Origin: Artemisia argyi
Taxonomy: Eukaryota > Streptophyta > Magnoliopsida > Asterales > Asteraceae
Direction: 5' to 3'
Assembly: GCA_030686995.1 (NCBI GenBank)
Contig: CM060694.1
Location: 89,332,762-89,396,761, forward strand
Length of the DNA: 64,000 nucleotides
Under the pieces are notes generated by a model that saw nothing but the letters and a program-made list of their open reading frames with translations, did not search any database and was not told where the DNA came from. The translations under genes were made by a program, and so were the position numbers. Shown in pieces: positions 1 through 10,559 of the stretch (positions within the stretch are counted from its first letter, which is position 1; each line of letters begins with the position of its first letter).

Positions 1-590
1 ACCACTACCTAGCCCACTCGACACTCTTAACCCTCCCCCAATCCACTTCAATCCCAACCCAGAAACAATAAACCCTTACACCCCGTTTTCCCTTTTGACT
101 ATCCCAGTCAAACTTACACAAACCCTCCTTTTACCCGCCATAAACAAATCCCCAAACCTGTCACTTTCCCACTCCAGCTCACTCCAGACCAGTCCAAGCA
201 CCATTCACATGTTGCTGTTTCCCCTTCTCCCCCTCGATGTCACCAATCCACAACCTCAAAGGGCATCCTACGGCTGTGATCAACTAACTTTTGGACCAAG
301 CATAATCAAGGGTTTAGATTGCTCCAAAGAAACACAAATGTGGGATTTCAAAGCTTTCACTCACACAAGAAACACAACAAGTAGAAGACAAAAAAAGGAG
401 AAGACCCTTTTATTTTTCACTAGTATAAATCGAAAACATTGTGTATCCCTTTGAGGCAGTAGAAGTTAGAGTAGGACATAGCTTAGTTTAGCTTTAGAAT
501 TAGGTTAGCTTAAGCTTTAGCATTATATTCAGCTTGTTTTCAATGTATTTTACTTAATTCTCAAGTATTTGTAAACCCACTTTAGCATTA
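1..590. other. Unassigned AT-rich DNA, possibly an LTR remnant
   Basis: No gene is supported here. A TATA-like word (TATAAAT, about 424-430) is followed by a C-poor, T-rich stretch, as in the U3/R part of a plant LTR, but no TG...CA ends, primer site or partner LTR can be seen. The 119-codon open frame at 95-454 has plain low-complexity composition and no domain I recognise. Confidence 0.3.
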
Positions 591-772
591 TATATAAATT
601 CAATTTTCGGTTCGGTTTCGGTTCAGATAGCCAAAACCATATCCAAACCGAAAACCAAATTTTTAGTTCGGTTCGGTTCAGTTTTGACAAGTTCAGTTTG
701 GTTTTTTCTCTGTTCGTTTCGGTTCAGTTTTTGGTTTATTCGGTTTATTACCCGAACCATGAACACCCCTAG
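591..772. mobile_element. hAT-type MITE fragment rich in CGGTT
   Basis: The stretch is made of TTCGGTTCGG-like words and ends in TGAACACCCCTAG. That end is the same terminal inverted repeat as the two better preserved hAT MITEs at 3171-3434 and 25893-26669. The left terminus and the 8-bp target duplication could not be recognised, so this is a partial or diverged copy. Confidence 0.4.
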
Positions 773-847
773 TGCACATGCTTCATTTATGTATGTGCTT
801 GTGTGTGTATTTTTCTAGTGTATGATAATAGAAAGCTCTCCACTCCC

Positions 848-903
848 TGTCTCTCTCTCTCTCTCTCCCCACCGCACCATCACCACCACCACCACCACCA
901 CCA
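848..903. repeat. Compound microsatellite (CT)n then (CAC)n
   Basis: About ten CT units are followed after a short spacer by nine CAC/ACC units. It lies in non-coding DNA with no other signal nearby. Confidence 0.9.
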
Positions 904-905
904 TG

Positions 906-2369
906 AACACCATCAAGTCACCATGAATATTGATTAGTAAGTTGATATAAATGGGAGCCTACAATATGTAAAAGTTTCATATCATATTTGGTTAATTTGT
1001 AGAAATTAAAGTTACAAAAATAGCCTAGTAAATGATTTATAATCATTTATACATATTAATTATTTATTTCATGATATGGTGGATTTTTTATGTTGATATT
1101 ATTATGGCATTATTTAAATTATTGAAGAATTGGTGGAAGGGATTAGGAGAGTTATGTAGTTGATATTGAGGTGATTTGAAGATTGAAAGTGTAGAAATTT
1201 TTTGTAAATCTATACTTATGGGCTGTCCTAAATGATTAAATAGAGAAAAATGAGTTATATTTTTATAAGTTTCGACTAAAACAATAGGAAATAGATATTA
1301 TAACGAAACGTGGTCGCTTGAACGGATAAAAACAGAGTTAAAATATAGGAGTTATAACCCGGTGAAGTTTTTGCCGTAGAACACTTGATAAAATTTTTGA
1401 CATTTTTTGTAATACGTGCTGCCAGAATTTTCCGATCAATTTTTGACCCGTTGCTAGTCCGAGACGTGAAAAACTTATAGAAGACTTTTCGTAAATCATG
1501 TTGTTACCTTTAAAACTAGCTTTCGCGCACCGAAGAAGTTATGGTCAATCAAAGTTATGCTGAAAATATATATTTCTACACTATTGACAGCTTTTTGTAA
1601 AAGTTGTTAGAAAATGTTTATTGACATTTTTTAGTGTCTTAACGACGAAACGAGCCAAAATGACCTAAATAAAAGTTGTAGCACCTTATGTATACTTTAT
1701 TAACGAGTCAGAAGTTTTCTAAATAAATTATTAACGAAGTAATATAAGTTAATTACGGGAAATACTTGGAAAATATTGTGAAGTTTATTACGTGGCTATT
1801 AATAATATACTTCGGCGAAACTACATTTTAACTACTAAACCATTATACAGACTTGTACGAGTGATATAATATTTTATAAAATGCATACATTACGCATCAC
1901 ATTTGCCTAAAATGACTTACATATTTCTAGGTCGTGGTAGAGTTTTTCACACTTGAATACTCATTTCATTTTCTCGATATACATTGACTACATTGATTCT
2001 CAATTACCTTCATGGACACAAGTACCAAAAACTATTACATTGCCTAAGTTACCGTATGCCACTAAAGTCCCCACAAATCATGAACCCTTAATTACTTGTA
2101 AGCGTGAATGTTGTGAATAGATCTATTGCGTTGACTCCTCAGTCCCGGTTGGTCGCTCCAACTTGGTAAACGGACGCATACCATTTGAGGATTTCTTTAA
2201 GTGTTTGGCAAACACTTACCTTGGGGCATTTTTATGCTTGATTGCATACCATTACGATTACGCTTCGAGGTCATGAGCTTAGTGTAATTGTATTTATTTT
2301 TATATGACATTGTATTTGATATAATGTTCGTACCTTAAAATCTTGTGGTCCGCACATGACATTTGCGAT
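906..2369. other. Non-coding, probably decayed LTR-element DNA
   Basis: No reading frame of interest. The wording around 1300-1560 and 2130-2230 reminds me of long LTR/UTR sequence of plant Ty3 elements, but I could not find ends, primer site or coding remnants, so no family is named. Confidence 0.25.
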
Positions 2370-2404
2370 TACAAAATTATTATGCATTGGTGTATGAATC
2401 CATA

Positions 2405-2673
2405 TGTTACAAGTCTTGTATGGGCGGGACGTGTAACATAATAGATTGATATGACTTATGCCACAGGGATTTGCTTTCAATGGTTTTCTCCTCTACATTA
2501 TACATTACATCATAATCTTTATTTACAATGACTTTATAGACAAATTATTGCAACCAAGTGTTTAACTTTGACACTGACTTTTTGGAAATATCTTGTTTAC
2601 ATGGAATTATGTGTGAATCTAAGTATTACAAGTCTTGTATAGGCGGGACTTGTAATAGAAGGATTGATATGAT
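2405..2673. repeat. Two-copy repeat with a hairpin
   Basis: A roughly 50-bp unit (TTACAAGTCTTGTA ... GATTGATATGA) occurs at about 2407-2454 and again at about 2626-2673. In the second copy ATTACAAGTC (2625-2634) and GACTTGTAAT (2647-2656) are perfect 10-bp inverted arms around 12 bases. The first copy has the same hairpin with mismatches. Function unknown. Confidence 0.7.
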
Positions 2674-2689
2674 ATTAGCACATTTAACT

Positions 2690-2737
<48 letters not shown>

Positions 2738-4231
2738 ACGTAACTTACTTGTCAATATATCATCTAAGAGGAGGTGGATCAGCTTTAGGAACTGCCTTTT
2801 TCATTACTAATTAGGAAAACGATCAAATTTTATCTCAGATTGATTTTGATTATGTTGTAACTAGGTTAATGATGTTGTAAGAATTTGGTTTATGTTGTAA
2901 GAATTTGGTTTATGTATGGTGGGTTTCAGGTTGTGAAGCTGTTGTAAAGCTGTAAACAGAATAAGTGTGAAGTTTGGTTCTTGTGCTTTTGTAGCAAGAA
3001 ACTCATAAATATTATAAACAAAAGCCAACAACATTTATTTAATTTCAATTTCATATCCTTCATCTTCGTAGCAACGAAGACATTTGCATACATACCCAAT
3101 GTTTGACCCTTTATATTTCCATCTTTAACACTTTTAACCCTAAAAAATATGATGACCATATACTATAAACTAGGGGTGTTCACTAATCGGTTAAATCCGA
3201 AAACCCGCCCAAACTATATATATTTCTTACATTAAATGTTGGGTTATTCAGATTTAGATTGATTCACCATTTTTAGGTCCAAACCGATTAACCCGAAGGT
3301 TAATTTGGGTGGTTTGGATTGTGTTCGATCAACTTTGGTTTGGGTTACGGGCGGTTACAATTTATCTTCAAAACCGAATAAACCAAACCGATCGATTAAC
3401 CCTACTAAACTGAAACCAGACTGTTTGAACACTACTATAATCCTTCGGAAATTACTTTCACAATCGAGGATGGTATAATAAAAACGGGTTAATGAATAAG
3501 GTCTCATGCATGTTTAGGTTATCTGGGGATGTCGATTAAACTTTCCAAAATCATTTGTTAGATATAAGACACGTGACACATTCAATGGTTATTAAATAGC
3601 CTAAGCTCGTGTGCCTCCACATGTCAATGTCAAGTAGTTTCAACCATTTCTTTGTCTAGATCTAATCTTGTTGTTTAAAGTTTGATTATTAATAACTTAA
3701 TGGCTTAATCTTGATAGTATTACATACACTAAAAGCATAAAGTCTTATGAAAGCTATAACTTTAATAATCCACTTCAATTCCAGCTGGGAAAGAAATTAA
3801 AAGATTGATCAACTTGAATTATGCTTCATTCAATGTGTGTTTTACTTTTGTGTTCGTAGGTAGATGGCTTTTGGATGGGTTTGGTATTAGTTACTGCACT
3901 GACTCAATATCCCTTTTAATGCAAAATAAAAGGTCTTATTGCTTAAATGTAGGGTTGATACTTTTTATTTAAGATATCTTGCAAATAGATGGTCTCTAAG
4001 ATGTACAAAAGCCGCTTTTTAGACAAAAAATTGCAAGTTTGTATCAGAAATTATGTTCTTAAATTTGTGAAAAAACTACTGGCTTGACAAGTTAAAAGAG
4101 ATGTATCAAAAATTGTTTTTTTTTTATTTTATTTTTTTTATTTTTTATATTTTATTATTTTTTTTAATTTTGTCAATGTTGGTCCCCGGAAATTTATAAT
4201 AGACTGAAACTAACTGTAGGACCTTAGATAT
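2670..4231 (-). repeat. Left arm of a long inverted repeat: 5' part of a MuDR-like gene
   Basis: Read on the minus strand this matches 13391-13527 plus 25290-27112, that is, the upstream region, first exon and start of intron 1 of the MuDR-like gene at 27006. The copy of exon 1 (about 2745-2805) has an in-frame stop, and its TATA region has a 20-bp duplication (about 2879-2918). A short T run of the intron has grown to 45 bases (A at 2691-2735 on the plus strand). The uninterrupted target of the C1 insertion is preserved at 4047-4051. The arm stops 17 bp before the C2 3' LTR. Confidence 0.85.
3171..3434. mobile_element. hAT-type MITE (short form)
   Basis: Terminal inverted repeats TAGGGGTGTTCA and TGAACACTA are flanked by 8-bp direct repeats CTATAAAC (3163-3170) and CTATAATC (3435-3442), 7 of 8 matching. 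The interior is CGGTT/AACCG-rich. It sits at the same site as the longer MITE at 25893-26669 in the other arm, so it is the same insertion after an internal deletion of about 500 bp. Confidence 0.8.
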
Positions 4232-4248
4232 CACAACTTTATCACAAA

Positions 4249-4618
4249 TATAGAAGATTAGAAGAAGAAAAATGGTGACTTGGTGAGAGTATATGGATCG
4301 TATAAGTGTAACTAGAGAGATGGAAATATGAGAGAATATTATTAAGAAACACACACAATACACACACAAGCACACTTACAAATGACTAGGTAAGTGCCTT
4401 ATATAGTTAGAGAGAAAGGCCTCATGGGCTTTCTAATGGACTTGGGCTTGGACTTGGTTACATGATTAGATAACAAGGCTTATGAAACATAGCACATAAC
4501 ATATTAGCTTGCCAAGTCCAAAGCCCAATGACTAAACTATTACTAATCTTAACAAACGACACAAAGTTACAATATGAGAATGACCATCACTTCATAATAC
4601 ATATTTTTAATGCTAACA
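4249..4618 (-). repeat. C2 3' LTR
   Basis: On the minus strand it starts TGTTAGCATT directly after a purine tract, contains CTATATAAGG (4398-4407) as TATA box and ends near CTTCTATA. The last 17-20 bases match the end of the 5' LTR next to the primer site (CTAATCTTCTATA). The terminal CA is diverged, so the inner end is approximate. Confidence 0.75.
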
Positions 4619-4634
4619 ACCTCCCCCTAAGGGG
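4619..4634 (-). other. C2 polypurine tract
   Basis: Minus-strand CCCCTTAGGGGGAGGT lies immediately before the LTR start TGTTAG. This is the expected plus-strand DNA primer position of an LTR retroelement. The core CCCCTTAGGGG is also a short palindrome. Confidence 0.75.
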
Positions 4635-6213
4635 TGGTCATTCGAATGATGCTCCACGTGATTAGGTCTTCCGTGTTCTTTGTCTTTAACCTTTGTGTGT
4701 CATAGTAGAATAGTCATTAGTCTTTGTTCCTTCATGCTTTGTGATCTTTGATGATTGACTTTTCTTCGTTCTTTGTTCTTTTGCGTTGTGGAGCGATCTG
4801 CCTTTCGTCACTTCTGTGTCAGTGGTGGTTGTCTGCCATTCCAACATGCTCATACATCTTTAGTCTTTGAGATACATGCATTTTTTCTTCCGTTCGTTCA
4901 CCCAGATCTTTGTCACTTTACTTCAGTAGATTCTTTCACATTGCGTAGAATCTTTCTTTGAACCTTTCTTTGCTTTGATCTTTGTGAGAACTTTCTTTAA
5001 CTTCCAGATGTATGTATGAGCACGTGGAATCTGTCGTCATGGAGATGAAGTGTCCCTGCATATAAACAGTTAGCAATAAAACATCCGGTACTTACAGATA
5101 AGAATTAGAGATCGTCAACAGCATAGTGTGAAGACTCATTCTAACCCTTACCATGGCCGTTCCCATGTCAGATACTCTCAAGAGAGCTTACAAGACCTAC
5201 TTAGTAGCTCAATGACTGGGTGAGTCGTTGGGGATCACTCCACGACTGTAGACCGTTTGAAACCACCGCGAACACTAAGCGTAACCCATAAAGAATTACC
5301 GAAGTGACCTGCTGTCAGGGCTATTTGATGTTGATCCTGGCAGGAATTTCCATTCAATCATTGAGAATCACAACAGTGAATCCTCTCATAAATGTTCTGG
5401 CAGATTGCTAAGATCTGCGTAGGACTCTAAAGTTTACGTCTGGTGTCCTTAATGTTTGAACAACCAGTGTAGAAATATCATGTGTTCCTATGAGATCTTT
5501 TGATGAATCTCGGGGCTCTAGACTCGATAAGTGCACATTTGGTTTCCTATGCGGAGATTATGGAGAGGTCTCCTACTTCAATATCAACCATCTCTAAGAG
5601 ACAGGTCGATAGATTACACTAGTTCCCCGTGAGAATGAAACAAGCTCTTTTAAGAGAACTTGAGTGGTTAAGAAGGTTTAGTGAAGTGCGTCACTGGGTC
5701 CATGACGTCTTTTTCTTCAATACCGGTGTCACCTTAGTAACAACCAGTAGCATACGAATTGTACCCGGTGTCTACCCTAAGGTTGAACATTTGGAGGGCT
5801 ATTTCTTTTCACCATTTTTCATAACTTTTCTTTTTAATTCTTCAACCCCTTCTTTCTCCTTTCTCATTTTCTCCTTTTTTCAATCATACCTAAGGACTTT
5901 CTAATTCTAATCTATTGGATTTGTCCTTGGGTAGATCCCTCCGGCTCTGGCGGATCATAGGACAGTTTTTCCTAATCTTAGTCACCTTATAACTCCATGA
6001 CTATCCTATTGTTGATCACATGCCATAAAACCTTTTGTGAAAATCTCTCAAAGTGTTTATGAATATAAAACACATTTTGTTGACACTTCGAGAGTTTTTG
6101 CATTTCTTTTGAAGGACTCCCCCTTCACATGTGCTTATGTAATTTTTAAGAAATTTTCACATGTGGGAGGAGTTTGCACTTTTTGAATTGATCCACTTTC
6201 AGTGAACATGACC

Positions 6214-6381
6214 GATTCGAGACACGCTTACATCACTAGTTAGACTAGCTTGAAGTTATTACCCGTCCTGGTCAAATTCAAAGAAAGTCTCTTGATACGG
6301 TACATTCTACTTAGACAAGTCCTATTCAAGACACGCTTACATCACTAGTTAGACTAGCTTGAAATTATTACCCGTCCAGGA
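6214..6381. repeat. Tandem duplication, period about 109 bp
   Basis: A 60-bp block (GACACGCTTACATCACTAGT ... TTACCCGTCC) occurs at 6214-6273 and 6323-6381 with a few substitutions. Each copy contains a small CTAGT-TAG-ACTAG hairpin. It is part of the C2 3' region. Confidence 0.85.
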
Positions 6382-6794
6382 CAAGTCTTTTCGATTACTG
6401 ACATTTTAAGCTTCGTCAATTCATTGGTACTTACTGAGTCGAGCTCTTCTGAGATTCAGTCAAAAACTTTAAACATCTTTGATCACATTTTAATCATGTC
6501 TTCTCCCCTTCAAAAATAGCATAGCGTGATATTTTTGATATCAACTGATTAAGAAAAAGCTTTTGGAGAGAAAGACAGATTTGTTTTTGCATGAATTTGG
6601 AACATTTTTGTTTTAGAGAAATACTCCCCCTCAAAACTCGCATATGTGCTTGAGAATGTTAAACTTTTTAAGGTTTAGAGGGAAGGAGTCTTCTCGAAGC
6701 AAAATTCTGAAAGATAAAGAAGTTTCAGATTTGTTGAATTGTGCATCAAGGTATTTTGAAGAAAAACAAAGACTTCTCTTTGTTTGAATAGGAA

Positions 6795-7352
6795 TGTCGC
6801 ACTGAGGTGTACAACAGTGTCCAATTTTATGATAAGTGCAATTTGTTGATGAAAATCATTTTTGCGTAGCACTTTCCTTTCTTTGAAAACTTGAGTTGTG
6901 CACTGTAAGGTGTACACAAGTCATTTTGATGATGAGCACCGATTTTGATAGATTTTGAAAAATCTTGAAAAGTTGGTGCTCAAAATGTAAGAGAATTTTT
7001 GAAAATCTAATTTATCATTAGATCAACAATCATGGTCTTGAGCTTAAAGATTTTGAAAGTTTTTCTAAAGAAAACTCAAGCCAGATAAGTGTTTGGTTCT
7101 CGTTTCAGGATAAGTGCACGAAAAATATTTGAAATCTTTGTTTTGATTAAGCACTTTCCTTTCTTTGAAACGCGGGTCCTGAACTGATGTGTCCAGAAGC
7201 CATTCGATTAAGTTCGGGTTTCGTACTGAAGTATACGAAAGCCATTTGATTAAGTACTTATTTGAAATCTTTTCGAGTTGTTATACCCGGACTTAAGTTT
7301 TGAAAAGATTTCACTTTGAAGCACGGGTTGTAAGCTGAAGTACTTACAAGCC
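6795..7352 (-). other. Five-hairpin array with constant loop and changing stems
   Basis: Hairpins at 6795-6816, 6893-6922, 7174-7201, 7216-7243 and 7325-7352. On the plus strand the arms are TGTCGCA/TACAACA, TTGTGCA/TACACAA, TCCTGAA/TCCAGAA, TTTCGTA/TACGAAA and TTGTAAG/CTTACAA. The loops are CTGAGGTG, CTGTAAGGTG, CTGATGTG, CTGAAGTA and CTGAAGTA. The last three have GGG before and GCC after the stem, giving two more pairs beyond one mismatch. Copies are followed by CCATT or a relative, then GATTAAG or GATAAG in most. Read as minus-strand RNA (the sense strand of C2), the imperfect stems become complete through G-U pairs. This suggests a structured RNA; its role is unknown. Confidence 0.7.
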
Positions 7353-7610
7353 ATTGTGAAGAAAATTTTGAGAAACGACATGTTTTAGAAAAACATTAAA
7401 AAGAACTCTCGCTCAAGCATCTGTACATATCCGTATCATTGTTGAATGACATTTCTAGAAACGTACAGAATATCGATTATACAAGAGACATGTCGTGAGA
7501 AGAATATTTTTTGGATTTTTTGATTTTATATTGTTTTTGGATTTTTGAAATTTTATATTTTTGTATTTTGTTTTTGTTGGTTTTTCAAATTTTATATTTT
7601 GTTTTTGTTT

Positions 7611-8924
7611 TTATAAAAGAAAGGGAAAATCAAAAATAGAAGATTGAAAGAATGATTTTATAGAATTTACAGAATTTGAGCCCTCTGACGAACTGGGTTC
7701 TGAGATAGTTGAAGCACCTGCAACCGAAGACGAAGAGGTTTCACAAATAACAGTGTTAGAAATACATGAATCATCACTCTGTGGGTGTTGACTATCAACG
7801 GTTGTAATGGTTTCTACTTCCTTATCCTGATGATTATCATTATTATTTGTCTTGGTGCAACTATAAAAAATCTTCCCTGTGGGAATCCATCTAAGACCAA
7901 CTGTTTTAAAAACTTTTCCCGTAGGAATCCACCTAAGGTAAGATCTAGACGTAGTTTTCTTATCAGATGCAGCGGAAGTCTCAGTTTTGGAAAAACTACA
8001 TCCTTTAGATATCCACCTATTAGGTTTCTTACCATTTTGCTTGTTATCAACGGGTTTGTTTCGATTTGGTGTCTTAGTGGATTGTGTCTTGACACATGAC
8101 TTTTCTTTCTTGAGAAATTGTGCAATACATGCATCGTGATTAGCTGAAAAAACACATTTTTGACATGTAGGACAGACAAATTCAACATTCTTGTTTAACA
8201 CAGCAATTTTAATTTTGTCACTACAGTTGCTTGGAAATTGTTTGTTGTTCGATGAGACTTTGGAATTCTTTGTGTTGCATTCTACGTTCCTAGCATTCTC
8301 TTTTGTGCCACTACTCTTAGATGCAAGCCAATCCCTAGTAGTTTGAAGATAGTTCCTAGGTAATGGTTTACTACTACTAGCAGTGCTTTGGAATCTTGTA
8401 GAATTCATCACACTAGGTTTTGCACCTAAAATTCCGTCTTTTCGATGTTGTGCCTTTTTCCTAGCTTCTTCTAGACGGTAATTGTGGACAATATCATTAG
8501 AACCAACAGATTCCTTAACAGATTTTGTAGTCACATTAGTTGTACTATTCCTAGAAGAGCCAAGTGCACTCACATTTGTGTTTCTTTCAACAACCAATTT
8601 TCGTTTTTCAACAATCTTTTCCATTTCCTTTTTCTTGAGCAAGGGTTGTGGAGTGACTGGTTTTGACAAATCTTTTTTCTCATCGACTTTTGGAGCAAAC
8701 CGAGAAATTGACATTTTTGGTTTTTGAACCGTGTTAGAAACATTTGGTTTCTCCGAAGTCGATGGTTTTGCAAACTTAGTATCCACACCCTTCCCTTTTA
8801 TACTATCAAGCTGAGCTCTTAAAAGATCATTTTCCTTTTTCATGTCCTTGTAGGCATGCTCATACGACAATTTGTTATACTTGCATTCCTCTGATTTTCG
8901 ATCAAGTTGCTTGAAAAATGACAT
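7611..8924 (-). CDS. C2 ORF2: basic, coiled-coil gag-linker-like protein (437 aa)
   Basis: The protein starts MSFFKQLDRKSEEC and has a heptad-like helix over residues 1-45. A long Lys/Ser/Thr-rich region follows. Then comes a Cys/His cluster near residues 250-268 (CPTCQKCVFSANHDAC), a possible zinc-binding site, and two copies of a LRWIPTGK motif near residues 331 and 345. The C-terminus is Ser-rich. The LRWIPTGK pair is something I remember from the gag-to-protease linker of Asteraceae Copia elements. It lies in the same frame as ORF1, separated by two stop codons and four codons. No protease or polymerase follows. Likely a structural, particle-associated protein or a remnant of one. Confidence 0.6.
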   Translation of the reverse strand: MSFFKQLDRKSEECKYNKLSYEHAYKDMKKENDLLRAQLDSIKGKGVDTKFAKPSTSEKPNVSNTVQKPKMSISRFAPKVDEKKDLSKPVTPQPLLKKKEMEKIVEKRKLVVERNTNVSALGSSRNSTTNVTTKSVKESVGSNDIVHNYRLEEARKKAQHRKDGILGAKPSVMNSTRFQSTASSSKPLPRNYLQTTRDWLASKSSGTKENARNVECNTKNSKVSSNNKQFPSNCSDKIKIAVLNKNVEFVCPTCQKCVFSANHDACIAQFLKKEKSCVKTQSTKTPNRNKPVDNKQNGKKPNRWISKGCSFSKTETSAASDKKTTSRSYLRWIPTGKVFKTVGLRWIPTGKIFYSCTKTNNNDNHQDKEVETITTVDSQHPQSDDSCISNTVICETSSSSVAGASTISEPSSSEGSNSVNSIKSFFQSSIFDFPFLL

Positions 8925-8933
8925 GTTTTATTT

Positions 8934-10559
8934 TTAAAGTTTTACAAGAGCATTTTCATATTTTGAAACAATTTCAGATGTCTCAGCTCGCAGTCTTTCA
9001 TCGTCTTGAACATAATATGTTTGTAAAATGATGGACATAATGTTAGTCGTCATAACAGCTTCGAAGAGAGAATCATTTAGGTTTTCCAAAACATTCATGT
9101 TTTCACGAGTATCATTAGCTTCGTTTACCAGGGATTTGTGGTCCTTGACAAAGTCGGCCGTTTCTTTTAAGAAAGCTTGTTCAAAATGGATTACCCTTGC
9201 ACTGATGTTATTCAGAGGGATAGTAATTTCGTTTTGAAACACCTTTTTCTGTTCGATATGAAAACTAGAATGCCGGTTGTTAATATTGATGCTAGTTTTA
9301 GAAGCAACGATATTTTGAAGTTCTTGAATTCTCTTTTTAACGTCATCAAGAATTTCTCTAGCCTCACTTGTATTAAAAGTGTTGTTAGAGGACATTTGTT
9401 CCAGTTTTGAAAGAGATTTGGAAACAACTTTCTTTTTAGACAAGAATTTCGCAAATGGCCGTTTTATGGAAAACGCAGATGGTTCTGTTTGTGGAACAAA
9501 AGTGATTCCCGAAAGTTTGTTCAATTTGTTGTAATCAATGGGTTTCAAATCCTTTTGTTTCATTTTATTTATGCTCTCTTCGACTTGTTCAATCGTTAGC
9601 ACAGAATCTCGAACGACAGGAGGATCATGTTTGGTGTAAATCACATTACCATTGTACAAAACATTCTGTTCTTGCTGAGCTTTCTTGAGATCACAAGGGG
9701 TGTTGTTACCAAGAGCCATTTTATGTTTCGTATGGTAAATCGGATTAGTTTGATTTGAAATCATTTTCATTGTTTGACTCGACTGACCCGACTTAACCAC
9801 TAATTCTTCTAAATGAGCAATCATGTGTTCTGACTCTACGATTTCTTCCAAAAGTTTGTCTTCTTTCTTTGCAAAATCCTTTTTCAACTCATCCATATCT
9901 TTTTCAAGATTGGAATAAGCTGTTTTTTGTTTAGAAAGTTGGTTTTGTAAATCAGAAATTTCCGTGTTTAAAGATTTTATCTTTTTGAAAGAATTAACAT
10001 CAAGTGTATCAAACTTGAGTTGCAATTGTTGTTTCTCTGAAACGGAATTTTGATAACCAGTTTCTAATTCAGACAATCTTTTGTTATGAAATTCAAAAGC
10101 TTTAACGGTTGCTTTGTAACTCTCAAGCTCAGCGGTCAATTTAACATTCGCGGCCTTAACATCGCGATTGACCTTTTTCACTTTCTCAATTTCAATACCA
10201 CAATTATTTATTAATGATTCAAATAAAGCACGGGTTTCCTCATCATTAGCACCATTTTGTGCAACTTGAACTCCATTAGGATCCATGTATGGAGTTGCAT
10301 AGTTAGCATTGGTATTAACTTGCTCCCCCACATATGTATCATAATTAGGTTCAGGTGGCACATAATGTGGCTTCTCATGAGCAAACAGATTAGCATTATT
10401 ACCATAATTTGGTACCTCATGGAATGGATCTGAATCATAAGTAGGAGGAAGATCAGAATCACTGCTTGATGTTGCTGCCTGATGATTTGCCATAAAGAGG
10501 TAGTTTCCATTGATAGGTTCCACGTCCATTGATGGAAAGAAAGTTTTGAGATGTGCCAT
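8934..10559 (-). CDS. C2 ORF1: acidic then coiled-coil gag-like protein (541 aa)
   Basis: The start MAHLKTFFPSMDVEP was chosen as the first ATG after the leader. Residues 25-110 are rich in Asn, Pro, Tyr and Asp. Residues 125-270 form a long predicted coiled coil (repeated Leu/Lys/Glu heptads), followed by a second helical region near 315-540. No CCHC knuckle is present, which is unusual for a gag. Its length and lack of stops contrast with the broken genes of C1, C3 and C4. Probably a multimerising structural protein of C2; no enzymatic role is suggested. Confidence 0.6.
   Translation of the reverse strand: MAHLKTFFPSMDVEPINGNYLFMANHQAATSSSDSDLPPTYDSDPFHEVPNYGNNANLFAHEKPHYVPPEPNYDTYVGEQVNTNANYATPYMDPNGVQVAQNGANDEETRALFESLINNCGIEIEKVKKVNRDVKAANVKLTAELESYKATVKAFEFHNKRLSELETGYQNSVSEKQQLQLKFDTLDVNSFKKIKSLNTEISDLQNQLSKQKTAYSNLEKDMDELKKDFAKKEDKLLEEIVESEHMIAHLEELVVKSGQSSQTMKMISNQTNPIYHTKHKMALGNNTPCDLKKAQQEQNVLYNGNVIYTKHDPPVVRDSVLTIEQVEESINKMKQKDLKPIDYNKLNKLSGITFVPQTEPSAFSIKRPFAKFLSKKKVVSKSLSKLEQMSSNNTFNTSEAREILDDVKKRIQELQNIVASKTSININNRHSSFHIEQKKVFQNEITIPLNNISARVIHFEQAFLKETADFVKDHKSLVNEANDTRENMNVLENLNDSLFEAVMTTNIMSIILQTYYVQDDERLRAETSEIVSKYENALVKL

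Larger units (their letters stand above)
4635..7610 (-). other. C2 3' region, non-coding, rich in hairpins
   Basis: Three kilobases between the last ORF and the purine tract hold no convincing reading frame. They do hold many inverted repeats: CTCTCAAAGTGT/ACACTTCGAGAG (6045-6056/6083-6094, one mismatch), CACATGTG twice (about 6125 and 6158), TGATAT/ATATCA (6527-6543), ACGACATGT/ACATGTCGT (7375-7383/7488-7496) enclosing TCTGTAC/GTACAGA (7420-7426/7463-7469), and the five-hairpin array annotated separately. 4640-5000 is pyrimidine-rich on the plus strand (TTCTTTG words). Confidence 0.6.

Noticed and set aside
95..454. 119-codon open frame on the plus strand
   Set aside because: Composition-driven (Ser/Pro/Thr/Lys), no domain, no promoter fit: the TATA-like word lies inside it.
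2691..2735. A run taken as the tail of a LINE or processed gene
   Set aside because: The other arm has a short T-rich intron tract at the same place, so it is slippage growth inside the MuDR-like intron.
5055..5098. Minus-strand donor and acceptor-like words (CTGTAAGTACC, TTATATGCAG)
   Set aside because: They would enclose only about 40 bases, too short for a plant intron.
5629..5904. 91-codon plus-strand frame in the C2 3' region
   Set aside because: C-terminal half is a Phe/Ser translation of a pyrimidine tract; no domain or promoter.
7785..9410. Plus-strand frames opposite the C2 ORFs
   Set aside because: Shadows of the minus-strand coiled-coil ORFs; no start context or domain of their own.
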